Positions 43,011-56,536 are shown, counted from the first letter of the stretch. The stretch: 64,000 nt of DNA from Sophora flavescens (GCA_030762895.1 CM061070.1:32887652-32951651), one strand, 5' to 3'. Numbers and translations: made by a program. Notes: generated by a model not told the origin, from the sequence alone.

Positions 43011-46000
43011 CCCCGTTATGCCCCGGTGTTTTATTAGATTAATATCCTTCTTAATTCATTTCTTAATCGCGCGTTTAGCGTGAAAAATACGTAAAAATTT
43101 AAACTTATATAATAGTCATATAATTTCTGCAAAATTAAAACACACCAACGATAACATAGATAAATACACACCTATTTATTCATTACAACACCAAAACACT
43201 GTTGAGGGTATCCCCTCAGTAGGATCCCTCACAGGCATAAACTTAACAACAGACATACTTAGTGGAAATATAAAATACTCATTAGACACACTGGCCATAA
43301 TGTCTATACTCTAATCACCATGGATCACAAAGACGACCTCCAGCCACTGGGTTCGTAAGGAGTTTCATCCAACTCCTCAGCAACCTCAGTTTCATACATA
43401 GTTCCGTCCAACTCCTCAGCAACGTAATCCTCTATTGAGTCTTCTAACGTAATTAAAGTAACCCACAAAAGTACAGAAACATAGGGGATAAGAAGCAGTT
43501 CAATTATCAAAAAGCGGAAAGGAGTCATAGCATATTATACAGTAATTGTCACAGACAAATCATCATTCAACACCTAACCAACAAAACATCCTCAAATTCA
43601 AGTATCATCCTCTACCCTCAATCTCATGCTACCCAAAGACACCATAGCTGCACACCTATTTATAAGATGGAAGTGGTCTCGCGAGAACTCTTGATTTTAC
43701 GTGTATTATATTACCAATACACAGATGTGTTTTACGTGTATTATATTACCAATACATGGTGTATTATATTACCAATACACAGATGTGTTTTACACGTATT
43801 ACATTACCAATACACGGATGTGTTTTACGTATATTATATTACCAATACACAGATGTCCTTGTGTATTATATTACCAATACACTTTTGTCTTTGTGTATTA
43901 ATAATACACTTATGTCATTGTGTATTATATTACCAATACACGGTTGTGGACAACAACACCTATACTTGAATCTCACCAACCCGTTTTAAAAACATCCCAG
44001 TGCCTTAACCTTCCATTAGAACTTGACACATATTCTATGCCATAACTCCTCTTTAACACACATCATCAAGGTTAGGCACTTCTAAATCATCATTATCCTC
44101 ACACCCAAAACAATCATCTCTTAGACAACATATATATCTTTGCTTAAAATCCAATAAGCATAATAATAAAAACCAGGCAGATCATGCATAACACAATATC
44201 AATCAAAATGTTCAAACACCAAAACTAATACGTCACATGCAGATGGAATACCTCAACCAGCATATCACAGTAAATTCAACAACATAAATTCAGACATCAT
44301 CAAATACCTATAATCAACCTAATATCGATAGACCTACAATCCCCGAATCAACATTGGTTTTAAAGAAACAGTTTCCAATGTGATTTTGGTCTTGTCGATT
44401 TCTCGACTTCTAGCAGGGTTTAGGTCGCCCTACACAATTATCATATAATCTACTACTTATCGATTCCGACAATAGGTTGATTATTTCCCCCACCTGAGTT
44501 AGCACCGGAATTCCGACTTCAACGATCCTCGTTATCACACCACAGTTTAACTGTTTCTCCTTCAACCAAACAATACAACTATAATTAATCAACAAAATCA
44601 CTCTTAACCTAACTAGCTAGGTTTCGTCCTCCTAATTCAAAATAGGGTTATGATTCTTTTCTCATTCCAAGCTTTTGGATTCTAGTTCCTATAGTCTTAG
44701 ATAGCTTAGATAAATTATCATAACTTGAAAATATTAACAAAATATTTTAAAATCCCTTTTAATTAAGTTTCGGCCTTACTTAGTAAAATAGGCTAGGAAG
44801 TTTTTTTGATTCAAGCTATTGGTTTTAGATTACATAGATACTTAAGAGTATTACTAAACAATTAGAATTCATTAATTCAACAAAAATCATAAACTCTTAA
44901 ACCCTAGGTTTTCAGCCAACACCATAAACTTAGGATATAAATCTTTGTTGAAGTTAAGCTCCTAGATTATAACCATATAGGTATTAGAGAGCATGATACA
45001 AGTGTTAGAATTGAGCAGTGACACAAAAACTTCACACTCACTTTCTCACCTAGGTTCTGCCAAGAATGGTTAATAGGGAAGGAAAATGATTTTGATCACA
45101 TGCTCTTGGATAAAGAAAGTAGGGATCATAACTAGATCATAGAAATTTGTTTCACATTTTTATGATTTTTCTACAATTTTCTAGAATTATTCAATGTTTT
45201 AGATCTAAGAAATGAAAAACTATGAAATAGGAAGATTAAGATCTTGAGATGAGATGAGATGATCATGGATGATCATATTACCTCAAGTGTATGAAGAAAA
45301 GATGATGATCTTGACAAGTTCTTCAATGGAAGCACTTGGAGCTCTTGAAGAAAATAATGGAGTTTTGGTGATTTGTGAAGAAATGAAGAAAATTGAAGAA
45401 GATGAGTGAAAGTGGGGGGGGGGGGCACGGTTAGGGGGTTTTATAGGGGAAATATTAGGCCTTGTTTGGTTCTTAGAAATTTAATTAATGGGTTTTGTGA
45501 ATATTAAATAATATAATAGTTAACTATGTTAATAATTAACTTAACTAGGGTTACTTTGCTAACTATGGTTAATAAACATGTGGTCAAGAATTCATGGGAG
45601 GTGTGGCTGATTTTAGACCACAAGAACTAACCTTTGTTCCTTAACCATGGTTAAAATTTAACTCAACGTCGGTTAGGTTAAGCTTAGGGGTATTATGGTC
45701 ATTTTACCTAAAGTCATGATTACTATCATTTAATGCTCATAAATGCTTGGTGACTCATCCTCCATGAGTCATCATGTATGACTCGCTGTCCTGATCTCTT
45801 GACGGGTCTCTACAGCTCCGTTTTCGACTCTGTCGGTTTCCCGATTAGGGTTTCTGTCTGTTTTTCGATCGAAAATTTTCAAACTAACCAGACTGGTTGG
45901 AAATATGATTTAATCATAACCCATTTTTTTCATGAGTCAAAATTAGGTTTCCTGATCATTAAAATCTTACTGTTAGTGAAAATGCCGACTGTTTTCCGTT

Positions 46001-46345
46001 CGAATTTTCGTCAAAATTCACCCGAATAAACATAATATTTTATTTCTAATCAGAAATTTGGAAAGTAGACTTACTCACGGACAAAATATAAAAAATCTAC
46101 AAATTTCAGTTTACGGATCAAATTAGGGTTTTCTGTCAGTATAAAATTATACTGTCAGTTAAAAACGCAAATCGGTTTCCGTCTGAGTTTTAAACCCAAA
46201 TTTTAACCATAGCATCATACCTTAGAGTAAGTTCTAGATATGATTTTGTTTTCTCCAAAATCATTTCCCAGGTCTCAGATAAAAATATAAATAAATATAT
46301 CTTTCTACCGTTAATACAAACATAATTAAAATCAGTCACATTCGT
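43011..46345 (-). repeat. LTR-retrotransposon-derived sequence, copy 2
   Basis: From about 43650 it is collinear with 82-2545. The right end shows, on the minus strand, 'aattccaaggacggatttttt', 'ctaagagggg' and then the LTR-like start near 46343, the usual order of a gypsy 3' end. 43011-43060 is the reverse complement of 1-57. The internal region expected to the right of 46345 is missing, because a CACTA-like element follows. Short ORFs inside it (for example 43325-43528, minus) are not supported as genes. Confidence 0.55.
43690..43945. repeat. Expanded minisatellite of 'attaccaatacac' units in the LTR
   Basis: About eight units contain GTGTATT and AATACAC separated by about eight bases, so each can fold as a 7-bp stem. 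Spacing alternates between about 30 and 45 bp. The homologous place in copy 1 (near 140-165) has a single unit, so the array expanded after the copies separated. Confidence 0.85.
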
Positions 46346-46429
46346 TACTACCCCTCTTAGAAAAAAAATCCGTCCTTGGAATTTCTTAACTCAAAACTGG
46401 GTAACGTCTTACAAATGTTTCTTAATCTA

Positions 46430-47632
46430 AAGATCTGTGGGAAAATACACATTTCCCAGGGATGACCCACGGATTCAGATCCCTCAATTTTCAGCTGGTC
46501 GGAAACGTTTCCCACGGGTATGCCCTGGGAAATACCCCGCGGTCACACCCTTGGGAAATTTCTCACGGACTACTCCCTGGGAAAAGTTTCCCACGGAAAA
46601 ATCCCTGCGAAACGTTTCCCACGGAATTTTCCTTGGGAAACATTTCCCAGGGTTTTAACCTTGGGAAACCTATGTATTTTTTTTAATTAAAAAACCTAGG
46701 TGCTGCAGCCGCTGGTAGTGGCTCTGCACGGTGGCCGGAGATGGCGCTAGACCAGGAGGAGGATGACGGACCGAAGGAGGTTGGGGCGGCACCGTTGCGT
46801 ACAGGGACTGGAACTTTATTTTGAGACTGGTCAAAGAGAACTAAATTACCCTCAGATATTTTTAACAAGGCATAATTCTTATCAGAAACTGGGTTATCTC
46901 TATTTGATACCCAAACATATGTCCTTTCAGAAACCTTTTTGTACCACATGCCTCTGTAGTAGTTAGAGGAATTACCTGGTTTGGTGAGATGGTGGTCAAA
47001 GCTGCAAGGGAGGTGTAGGTGTGATGAGAGAAGAAGCAGATGATGATGAGAAGATAAAGGCAGGACCATGGTTTGTGCATGTTGTCCATGGCTCCACACT
47101 GCAACTTCTGAAGTAACTCAGAAAGTGAAGGAAGGCGGGGGTTTCTAATTCCATATTTCCCACGGCCACAGCCCTGGGAAACGGCGCCTCAACATATTTC
47201 CCACGGCCACAGCCCTGGAAACAACTAACATGTAACATATTTCCCACGGCCACAGCCTTGGGAAACGGCGCCTCAACATGTAACATATTTCCCACGACCA
47301 CAGCCCTGGGAAACGGCGCCTCAACATATTTCCCATGGCCACAGCCCTGGGAAACGATGCCTCAGGCCACGTTATTTTCTTGCAGACCAAACCGTGTGAA
47401 ATGGAAATCTTTTCCCAGGGTCTAACCCGTGGGAAACAGCTAAATCAGATACCCACGGCCCAATCCGTGGGAAAACAAGCGGGAGCAGTTGGCGCCTCTG
47501 TTACCCAAGGCCCAACACGTGGGAACCATAGAGAGAACTTTCCCAAGGCTTTAACCGTGGGAAACGTCAAAATTTCCTAAGGATTTTTTGCCCCGGGTAA
47601 TATGCCTTGGGAAATAGCTTAAATTCTTGTAA
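46430..47632. mobile_element. CACTA-like element carrying a captured gene fragment
   Basis: The right end, read in reverse complement, is CATTACAAGAATTTAAGC (47632 leftward), close to the common plant CACTA terminus CACTACAAGAAA with one C-to-T change. Many TTTCCCACGG/CCCTGGGAAA words in both orientations fill 46437-46670 and 47150-47610, the subterminal repeat pattern of this superfamily. 47152-47352 is a tandem run of four or five units ending 'ggcgcctcaacatat'. The left terminus was not found, and the boundary is set at the first repeat. No transposase is present. Confidence 0.65.
46760..47104 (-). pseudogene. Captured fragment of a G-type lectin S-receptor-like kinase gene
   Basis: On the minus strand, from ATG near 47087, the translation shows a signal-peptide-like stretch (K-P-W then L-L-I-I-I-C-F-F) and then I-S-P-N-Q. 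In another frame it continues K-P-G-N-S-S-N-Y-Y, G-M-W-Y-K-K-V, V-W-V-S-N-R-D-N-P-V and G-N-L-V-L-F-D-Q-S-Q-N. These are the signal peptide and bulb-type lectin domain of S-domain receptor kinases, which sense extracellular signals at the plasma membrane. About 15-20 codons between the two pieces are missing and the frame shifts, and the kinase is absent. CACTA-type repeats bracket the fragment on both sides, so it is transduplicated gene debris, not a working receptor. Confidence 0.75.
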
Positions 47633-49614
47633 TGGGGTCATAGTGATCTCAGTAATAGCGGAGGGTTCATCTCTAGCTTTAAAGATGATGTCGATAGTCC
47701 GACCTCATATTCTCGATCAGTACAATTGATTTGAAAGTTTTTTCCTATCCCGACTGCCTGAATCGTGTATGTAAAATGGAGAGTTGTACTCAAAATGGAA
47801 TATGCCATTAGTTCTTAAGACATTCGTACAAGGCGATGACTTATATATAGTTTTAGGAAATGTAGAGATCATTAACGGGGATTGACATATCTTATCAAAC
47901 TTTTCATCTACATCACAACAAGTTCATGGAAGGTACAAAACGGATAATAATGGATCAACTAACATGTCTCGATTATATAATTACAAGGAACTAATTTTTA
48001 ATTAATTTTTGTTAAGAAATAAAAGTATCCTCACGTTATTTGTGACTATGAGTGACAATTTTAGCCATTTACTCATTTATTTCCCTTTGTCACAAGCACT
48101 TATATATTATTTGACCCAATCAAAGAGCCGTCGCTTGAACGAGGACTACGATACGTATGGTACGGCCCAGCAGTATGGAATTGCATGCCAAAATACACCG
48201 ATGGGTTGGTGCGCACTCACCCAAAAGAGTCAAGGCAAAGACCCCTTTTGACTCGAGAGAAAGAGCCAAATTCCACGAAGGAAGTTAAGAAAATGAATGG
48301 GAGTAGCCTTAAATTGCGTGCCCTTGCTCACTTTATTGCAAAAGTTTAGTCAATTCCGCTAATTAAATACTCAGAATCATGTAATATTCCTACTCAAATT
48401 CATATGAGTAGCAGTTGCCTATATATATATATATATATTGATTAAGCCTATTTATATTTATTTTAATTGTCTATAATATTACAATAATATTTAATCTAAA
48501 AGTTAGGTATCTTCTTCTTTTTTAAGGCAAAATGTTAGGTGTCTTGTGAGATGTTGCAACCAATTATATATAAAAAAAAGCATTTTAATACCAAAAATAA
48601 AAACAATTCCCTTAGTCAATGTCTGCCTTTTATTATTATTGCAAAAATTAATATAGAATCCCTATCGAAAATTGACATGATGCTTACTACTTATCTGTGA
48701 TCAAATGACACAGAATCAATCTACTCATTACTACTTTCTTGAGAAATTATTTTGATAATTATTTTGGCATATAAAAGAAAATTTAAATATTTATTTTTTT
48801 GAAAAATTACATATATTCACTTTTCTTAAGATCTAACTTAATTACACTCTTTTAAACAAAACTTAATTACACTGAATAGTAGCCATCTTATTTCAAAAGT
48901 TGCATGAGGTCAATATAATTTCAATAATGACTCATCTAAAATAATATCGATAATAATAACATTAATCTCAAAAAAATATTATAAAAAATAAAAAAATATC
49001 AAATATAATTAAATTAAATTCACATTTTATCTATCAAAAAATGATTGATTACGGTGAAAAGTGGACAATGCTTCAAATCCCAAATTCGTCATTTTGAGAA
49101 GAACTTTACCAAACTATCACCTTAAAGTTAGACTCACGTTTTTGTTTGAATAGGAATTTACCAAATGATAGCTTTTGATCCAAGAGTTAGCGTAACAGCT
49201 CTTCCTATAAGTATACCCTATAAAAGATCACAAAACTTTGACTTCTTATCTTCCAAGTCTGGTTGATATATTAATTATAAATTGTATATTATTATAGAAT
49301 AAAAAGGAAAGAAAAATAATTACGACTGCAACAACTTGTACGGATTGAGGGGGAGGGGGCCCTTTGTTGGGGGCTTTGTTGCAGAGAGAAAATTTAGAGA
49401 GAGATTCTGCGCAGAAGGGAAAACATGCAAATGGTGACAGAGAGGACCATGAAGACTACGCAAGCAAGAAGTGCCACAGAAAAAGACACAACATGTACAG
49501 GACAAGATGCTTAAACATCCAGAGACATTTCTCCATCATTACCACCCTATTTCCAACCTGTTCACATCTATACAGTGCATATGTATGTAATGCAATCCGT
49601 AAAACCAATAGATA
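47633..49614. other. Intergenic DNA, no gene recognised
   Basis: The ORFs at 48009-48251 and 49364-49615 are short and match nothing I recognise. An (AT)n tract lies at about 48421-48440. 49320-49600 is less AT-rich and could be a leader or promoter, but nothing decides it. Confidence 0.4.
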
Positions 49615-49930
49615 AATGGTAGTTTGTTTTAGATTTATTAGAATTGATTTTGATAGAATTGATTTTGGAAGAATTGATTTTGAAAAAATCCAGGTTAAAA
49701 AATTGATTTATGTTTGGTAACAATATTTTAAAAATAAGTTTAGAAGAATTGATTTTATTTGGATGATAAAGTAAAATAACTCTTGAAGTGTACATATATA
49801 GAATTTTGTGGGTCCTATATTTATAATCAATTATTTTCGACGAAAAAACTAAAAATTGTTGTTTTCTCAAAACTCAATTTGACCATCAAGAATCAATTAT
49901 TTCCAACTGGATTTTATACCATACATCCCA
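49615..49930 (-). mobile_element. MITE family with repeated 'agaattgattt' words, copy 2
   Basis: Inverted relative to 15125-15530: 'agaattgattttgatagaat', 'tttggatgataaagtaaa', 'agaattttgtgggtcctat' and 'aatcaattattt' appear in reverse order and complement. Borders are approximate. Confidence 0.6.
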
Positions 49931-52212
49931 TTTACTATAATAACCGGGGTTCGGGGGACTCTTTACCAAACAATGCCACAATAGCTCATGCCTTCTTTCT
50001 GCGACCACACTCCACCTTTCTATTCTACCAAGTTCTTTATTCTATTCTACTTCACTAGCTATAGCTGCTACTACACTACATGCTTATATGGTTTAAAGGT
50101 TTTAAATCATGGTCATGACAGCGGTTGCGTTGCGTCGTAGATATTGTAGGAAAATACGGTCGATATGTAGAGGTGGATCTAGTGTAAGGGCAGTGGGGGC
50201 ACCTGCCTCCACTAATTTTTTTTTTAATCTTTAATTTCTATATAATTTTTATTTTGTCCCCACTAAAAAAATATTGTTGCCTTCATTGTTCTACAATTTT
50301 ATTCCACTATCCAATATTTCTAGATCGATCCTTATGGATACATCTATAATTATGATCATAATACGATTTCGACGATTATCAAAACTAACTCATCAGAGTC
50401 CAAATATCGGTTTTTGGAACCGAGATTTGAAACATTGGGTTTAACACTTTAACTAGTTTTTTTTTATAGGGCTTTGTGTAAGCATTAGAAGCAGGAATAG
50501 GATAAGAGCTGAGTTCAGATATGTATTGCATGGCTTGGATGCTGCTGGCGTGACAGTTTGAGCATTTTTCTATCTTTAGGTACTTCTTTCTCCGTGTCTT
50601 TAATTTGAAGGCTGTGATTTGTTATGGGTTGGATATAGACAGGTCATGACTCTATACTCTGTAATACACCAGCCTATGGATGCGTCCTGCAATTGCAATA
50701 CTTTGACTGTTTATTTCTAGGCCTAAAATGCACTCTTGCATTTCAGTTCAACCTATAGCCTAATTCATCATCTCAAATCTAATCAATCAAAAGGGGTTGT
50801 AGAAGTTCGATGTTGGTGATCAAATCAACCCAGAATCTAGAATCTGATATAATATTTTAGTTAGTTACACATATAGAAGTGTTTTATATATCTTTGGATA
50901 ACCACAATGTATTTATCATTAACTAATTTTCGTTGAAAGACTTGAATAAGATTTAAGAATTATCCATTTTCAATCAGATTTTTTTATATATAAAAATTAG
51001 GATCAAATCTCGAACTATTTGTTTAAGAGATGGCTGAATTGCGTTACCACTTCTTCCCAATCAGTATATTATGATATCAACATATATAAATCAAAGAAAA
51101 TTTCCTTTTTACATTAACTTCCCCGCAACAGCCAACAACTAATTCTAACCGATCTTATGTGAGTCGTTTGTAAAGAAATTTATTAATTTTTATTTCATGC
51201 ATGATTAAAATAATATTAAATAATGTAATAAATATCTGAAATAAAAAAAGGATTGCAGTGACTATCCCATTTGGCTCACTTTGTTTATATATATGGTGAT
51301 AGTTTGAGGAGTCCTACTTACAAAATGAGTAATTGTTATAATTTTCTTCAACTAAGTACATATATTAAGAGATTAATCATATTCATAACCATAGATGCCA
51401 TAACTCAATTCCTGAATGATGGTATGCTATAATGGTATAGATATAGGGACATCCCCATTTCTCCAAATGGCCACCTGGGGTCCCCTGTAGCATGCAGCTG
51501 AAGTTTAACTACTGTAAGCAATATAGCCTCAATTTCCAAGGCTTTGGCACGTAATGCATACATACCTCTTCTTCAGTTCAGTCTCATCACAACTCAAAAA
51601 ATTAACCCTGCTATCACAAAACTAGTTTTCTCCTCTACTTAATATAAGAAATAAAATCATAAAACACATAGATTATAGAAATATTTTGAAATGAATTAAT
51701 TGTAATTAATATTTATATAAATTTTTAAAAATATATCTTCTAATTAATGAACAAACTCACTTGTATAAAAATTTGATACATCTCGTAAATATGAATCATA
51801 TTATAAATGAGGGTAATATTGAAAATTAGCATTTAATATGTGTGAAAATTGACATATGTTTCTATATTTTGGATAAAAAAAGTATCAATTTGTTTCTTAT
51901 GTTAAGGACCGGAAAAAATATTTAATAATATATATTTTTATTTTTAAAATTTTTACTTATTTTTTCCTTCTTTATATACATGTATTTCAAAAACACATTA
52001 AAAAAGGAAAAGAAAAACACACACACACCAATATGATATCCGGATATCCATGATATCCCTATTATAATATTCAAGAAACCAAACTCAAAAACTTCTCACT
52101 TTCTCAAGATCTTTCGTCTTCAAAAAAATAAAGCAAATGATAATGAAGTAAAGCAAAAAAAAACAAAAAACAAAAAAACAAAACAAAACAAAACAATGGG
52201 ACCATGGTGCAA
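49931..52212. other. AT-rich intergenic DNA
   Basis: 50160-50340 carries the 'gtgggggcacctgcc' phrase found near many plant repeats. 51420-51560 is a less AT-rich island ('ctggggtcccctgtagcatg') without an ORF. I could assign neither. Confidence 0.35.
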
Positions 52213-52221
52213 TAAAATAAA

Positions 52222-52516
52222 GGTTAAAGTAATATTTTGGTTCCTATACGTGACACGAATTTTCGATTTGGTTCCTATATAAAAAATTTATTAAAATGGT
52301 CCCTATACATACAGAAAGTCTCGATTTGGTCCCTATACGTTACCTGTTTGGTTCCTATACGAGCAAAAAATTATCAAATCTGTCCCTAAAATTTTGTACG
52401 GCAGGGACCAAATGAAGACTTTCTGTATGTATATGGACTATTTTAATAATTTTTTATATATAAAAATCAAATCGAGAATTCATGTTACGTGTAGGAACCA
52501 AAATATTATTTTAACC
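52222..52516. mobile_element. Mutator-like MITE with perfect 9-bp target duplication
   Basis: The arms are long inverted repeats: GGTTAAAGTAATATTTTGG at the left, and the right end reads GGTTAAAATAATATTTTGG in reverse complement. Both continue with 'ttcctatacgt/ttcctacacgt' words. TAAAATAAA flanks both sides (52213-52221 and 52517-52525). Length 295 bp, no ORF. Confidence 0.85.
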
Positions 52517-52525
52517 TAAAATAAA

Positions 52526-54340
52526 CAATGGCTTTTTTTTTCCACAATGGGACGAAGGTCGCTTTTCCTTTTGGCCCATGCATTCACCCATCCCTAGTCA
52601 CCACCTTTACTACCTTCATTCATTTCACAGCCTCTCACTCTGTCTCAACAATTCCAACATACCACCTTCTGTCCCTGCAGCAGTCTCGAATTTACTAGAT
52701 TGCCATTGAAGGGTACGATTTTCACTTTGGTGACATGTCAATAGGACAAAAAAATTGAACAAGAGGAGGGTTAAGAAAGAGATATTGTTCCATAGGCATA
52801 GATAGGCATAGGCAATAGTGCAAGGAGCAATAGGACAATTGATGCTGACACATTTGGGACGATGCTGTAAAAAAGAGACTGCGTTGCTGCGGCTGGAGAC
52901 CTAGCTAGATCAAGCCAACAAACATGCTTCTTGCTCTTATTTGCTTCACTGCATGCCTCTTCTAGTCTTCTATCCCCACTCCCTATCTTCCTTAATCCTT
53001 CTCACTTCTCAGCCATGTCTAGTTAAGCTTGCTGTCCTTGACGTCCTTAAATTGTTCATTTCAACTAAACCACCTAATAATAATGTCAAAGTAGTAAATT
53101 CCACTTTGACCACAGTGTAGGAGTTATTAATTGCTATGGTAACATTATATATATATATAGGTATGGTGGATAAGTTATTAAGTATTTCTTTCTCTTTTTG
53201 TTTTACTGAATTAAGTTTTTTTTTGTGACAAAATTAAATTTTTTTTATGCTCTGAGTTATTAAGTATTTTATTAATAAGTGAAATGAGTATGATATTATA
53301 ATATAACAATTATAGCTAAAATAAGAGGGAAAATTAACTCAAATTGATGTTTACACATTTAGTGATTCAAAAAAAGTTCTTTTATTCGGATAATATCTAA
53401 AAGTTTCTCTAATAAATATTCAAGTCTAAATATAACCACCCACCTCGCATAACATGTGTATTAATGTCATTTCAACACTAATTTCTTTTAATATAAAACA
53501 AAGCATACTGGTTCTTTCTATTTTTATTTTTTTGTTCAAAGTATCTTTCCACCCGGTAGGTAAGAGACTAGAGATTATTCTCTCGATACATTGTGACGCA
53601 TCTAAGTAGACGACCCCCTTTCAAGCAAGTTTTTGTTTTTTCCATCTATAAGGAACAAATCCAAGATCATGCTTAAGGGACTCAAACCACCTTAAAACTT
53701 AAGGACAACACTACAATGGTAAAGCATACCTGATCTTAAAATAAGTTGTTAATATTTATTGATAACTTACTTAATATATTATAAAATTAACAATAAATAA
53801 ATATTTCAAAACACCCAAAATTCGGTAGTCTAATATATTGAAACTCCCAATTTCATTTTATTTTTAAAGTGAAGGATATCCTCAATTCTTACCAACTAAA
53901 CTCTGAACACCAAATAAAAACTTCTTATTTTGATTGGAGTTGGATTCTCTCTTTTTATTATCTTCTTCTTTCCTTTCACGTTAAAGAGAGAAAGACAAAA
54001 CTTGTTTTTGTGTTTTTCTCTCTCACAACATAAAAAAGAAAAAGAAAGAATAAAAAGAAAGGATCCTGATCTATTTTAATTGTAGAACTGCAAAATGCAG
54101 ATTATCACAGGGATTATAATGGAAGTGACGATTGCTATTTTCAAGGACTCTCATTGGTATCAACTATCATTAATCTTAATTTTTATGAGCATATACATTT
54201 TTCTATAGCTGGATTGGTTTATTTATTTGAATAATCTTGTCCATCATAATTTTGACTAATCAACAATCAAATAAAATCTGGTTAATAAGTTCTTTACAGA
54301 CACTACTCGACTTGTCCTCTACACTACTAGAACTCAATAA
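52526..54340. other. Intergenic DNA, no gene recognised
   Basis: 52530-53060 is C/T-rich and less AT-rich, similar to plant leaders or promoters, but no coding exon was found. A poly-purine run lies at about 54010-54062. Confidence 0.35.
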
Positions 54341-54349
54341 GGACAAATA

Positions 54350-54640
54350 CTACAACATGTTTGGTTAAGATTTTTATCACCACAGAAGTAAGATAAACAC
54401 ATCCTGATACACTTTTTCAAAAGTTGTGACAAGAGTTTTTGGCTAACATGATTTTGAAACGTGATTTCATGGTGGGAAATCTAAGTGTGTGTTTGATTTC
54501 ACAATGAAAACCTTATTGATTATGCTCTCTGTCAAAAGTGATTTCAATAAAATTGAGATGTTTGGTTACTGTCAGGTAAAATTGATTTTGCCTTCACAAG
54601 AGATTCTGAATAGAAACTACAAAAAGTAGCTTTTGAGTTG
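54350..54640. repeat. Diverged MITE of the 'aattgattttg' family
   Basis: Words such as 'acatgtttggttaagatttt', 'ataaaattgagatgtttggt' and 'aaaattgattttgcc' recall the copies at 15125, 49615 and 61290. Ends are not defined. Confidence 0.35.
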
Positions 54641-54740
54641 AGTTGAAAATCCACATTAAGTTTTACATCAAATTTGTTTTCAAAATAAACGATTAATAGG
54701 GTAGGTAAGTAAAAAATACAAGGACAACAACAACGATAGT

Positions 54741-54744
54741 TGTT

Positions 54745-54798
<54 letters not shown>
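54741..54798. repeat. (ATTT)n-(ATT)n microsatellite
   Basis: About seven TTAT-type tetranucleotide units run directly into about eight TTA trinucleotide units. Confidence 0.9.
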
Positions 54799-55499
54799 AT
54801 ACATATTCATACTAATTATTTATCATATATTTTTCTAAAATTTATATACTCTTTATTTTTAAAATTATAATATTTATTTTGAAATATTTAAATTATTACA
54901 ATAGAAACCACCTCATACCAATATAACAATTGTTTCAGAACGGACTCCATCAGAATCCAATACGTAAGTTGGGCTGATAAAAGTCCTAGGTGGGCCTCTA
55001 GGCATCATGGTCCAGTCCAGTTATTGGCATTTGCAACTTTCAAAAGTATTAAATAAAACTCAATGCTACTGATTCTTTGCTTTCCATTTCTTTGTTTGAA
55101 ATAATTATAAAACTGTCACCTTGTTTTCATTCTGTTGAAAACAGAAAGCTGGAAACAAAGCAAACAAGCTCCAAACATTTACGTTAGAAACAGCTCTAGA
55201 GTGTGCCTCTAATATGCACCAACTTGAAAGAGGTGCTCGTGCATGCACCTTATCCAATGACACGCTGCAATATATTCTTTTTTGGTGTACTTATAAAAAT
55301 GGCCAAATTAAAGTGCATTGAGAGCTCAACCCACTTTTTCATTTTACACATTTGCTCACCTCAGATAAGTCAAATCCATGCCATTTTTTACCTCCAAATT
55401 GCACGGCAAATCCATGAGCTAGAAGCCACCGTGCTGCAAAACTGTGAACTGTCGCGGTTTCACCATCCATGTCATCCAAACGTGTGATCTCCCATTGCA

Positions 55500-56160
55500 T
55501 TGGAACCATCGTGAATCGGGATAACAATATTATCCGTACCCACATATATTCGCGGATAAAACCCGGTATGAGTATGGACAGATAGTTTAACGGGTATCCA
55601 CGAGTAAAATAAATGGGTTTTTTATATCCTCGCTAGTTAATGGGCCATGAGCATGTATTGAGGTACTTATACTCGTGGGTACCCATACCCTCTAATAAAA
55701 TTACTTAAATGCCCTTTACTTATACCTATCCAAAATCTATCCACTCACATATGAATATTATGGATTTGTGATTTCACTTTATATTTTTTCTTTTTTTTAA
55801 GACTAATTTGTAGTTACATTTCAAATAATATATGACTCTCTCCCTTCAGGTTTTTTGGAGCTTTTTATATTACTCAACACCAATATTTGATAGAAAAGTT
55901 AAAATAGAAATTTGATTTTTTTTTTGTCTTTTCGCTCATCTCTTTTTTTTAAAAAAATTGAAATATGTTCATATAAAAATGCACTTTTTATTTTTTTTAA
56001 ATAAATATCCATCAATATTCGCAGATATCCTCTAAACCCGTTAAGAACCTGTCGGGTGGGTACTGTGCCAGTGTAAGGCGGGCAGGTTTTTTTATCCAAC
56101 TGGACACGTAGCAGAGGAATTTTATCCGCACCCGTCTTGCCCCAATGCCAGCCCTAACCA
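55500..56160. repeat. Degenerate repeat with 'ggataaaacccg' and 'taacgggtatcc' words
   Basis: The left part ('tatccgtacccacatatatt', 'cgcggataaaacccg') and the right part ('tttatccgcacccgtcttgc', 'cccaatgccagccct') look like the inverted ends of a hAT-like MITE of the 'ggcaatggggc' type. A related piece is at 41003-41160. A target duplication was not found. Confidence 0.4.
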
Positions 56161-56536
56161 TGAGTAGGACCCTTCGTGCCTAGTTCTCCTTTATTCATAT
56201 CACATTCCAAGAGAGAATAACTTCAATTTTTTTTTAAAAAAGAAACCTAAGTTGAAAGAAGCAAAATTTTAAAGTTCTAGCATTGAAAGAAGCAAAACCC
56301 ATCATGGAAGAGAACTCAAGCACAACCAAACAGTGCAATTGAATCTTCACATGCACATTCCAATAGAGCATCACCACAACCAAAAAAGTAAAACAAATTG
56401 GAGAGACGAAAAGAAAAGGGAAAAGCAGAAGACCCGTGTGGTGATGGGTAGAGAAGACAGAACCATATCTGTGTGTTACCTAACCCGAATCATCCGTTGG
56501 TGACCCGTGTTGATCGTTGCACTCCATAGCTGCACC

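Noticed and set aside
43325..43528. Minus ORF with acidic repeats
   Set aside because: Lies in LTR-derived sequence, with an internal direct repeat and no known domain.
46437..46658. ORFs rich in Gly, Phe and Pro across the 'ttcccacgg' repeats
   Set aside because: Products only reflect the repeat word read in frame.
48009..48251. 80-codon ORF considered as a small secreted protein
   Set aside because: No signal peptide with a clear cleavage site, no family resemblance, and poor context.
51420..51560. Possible microRNA hairpin in the GC-richer island
   Set aside because: No extended stem could be drawn by eye and no known mature miRNA sequence was recognised.
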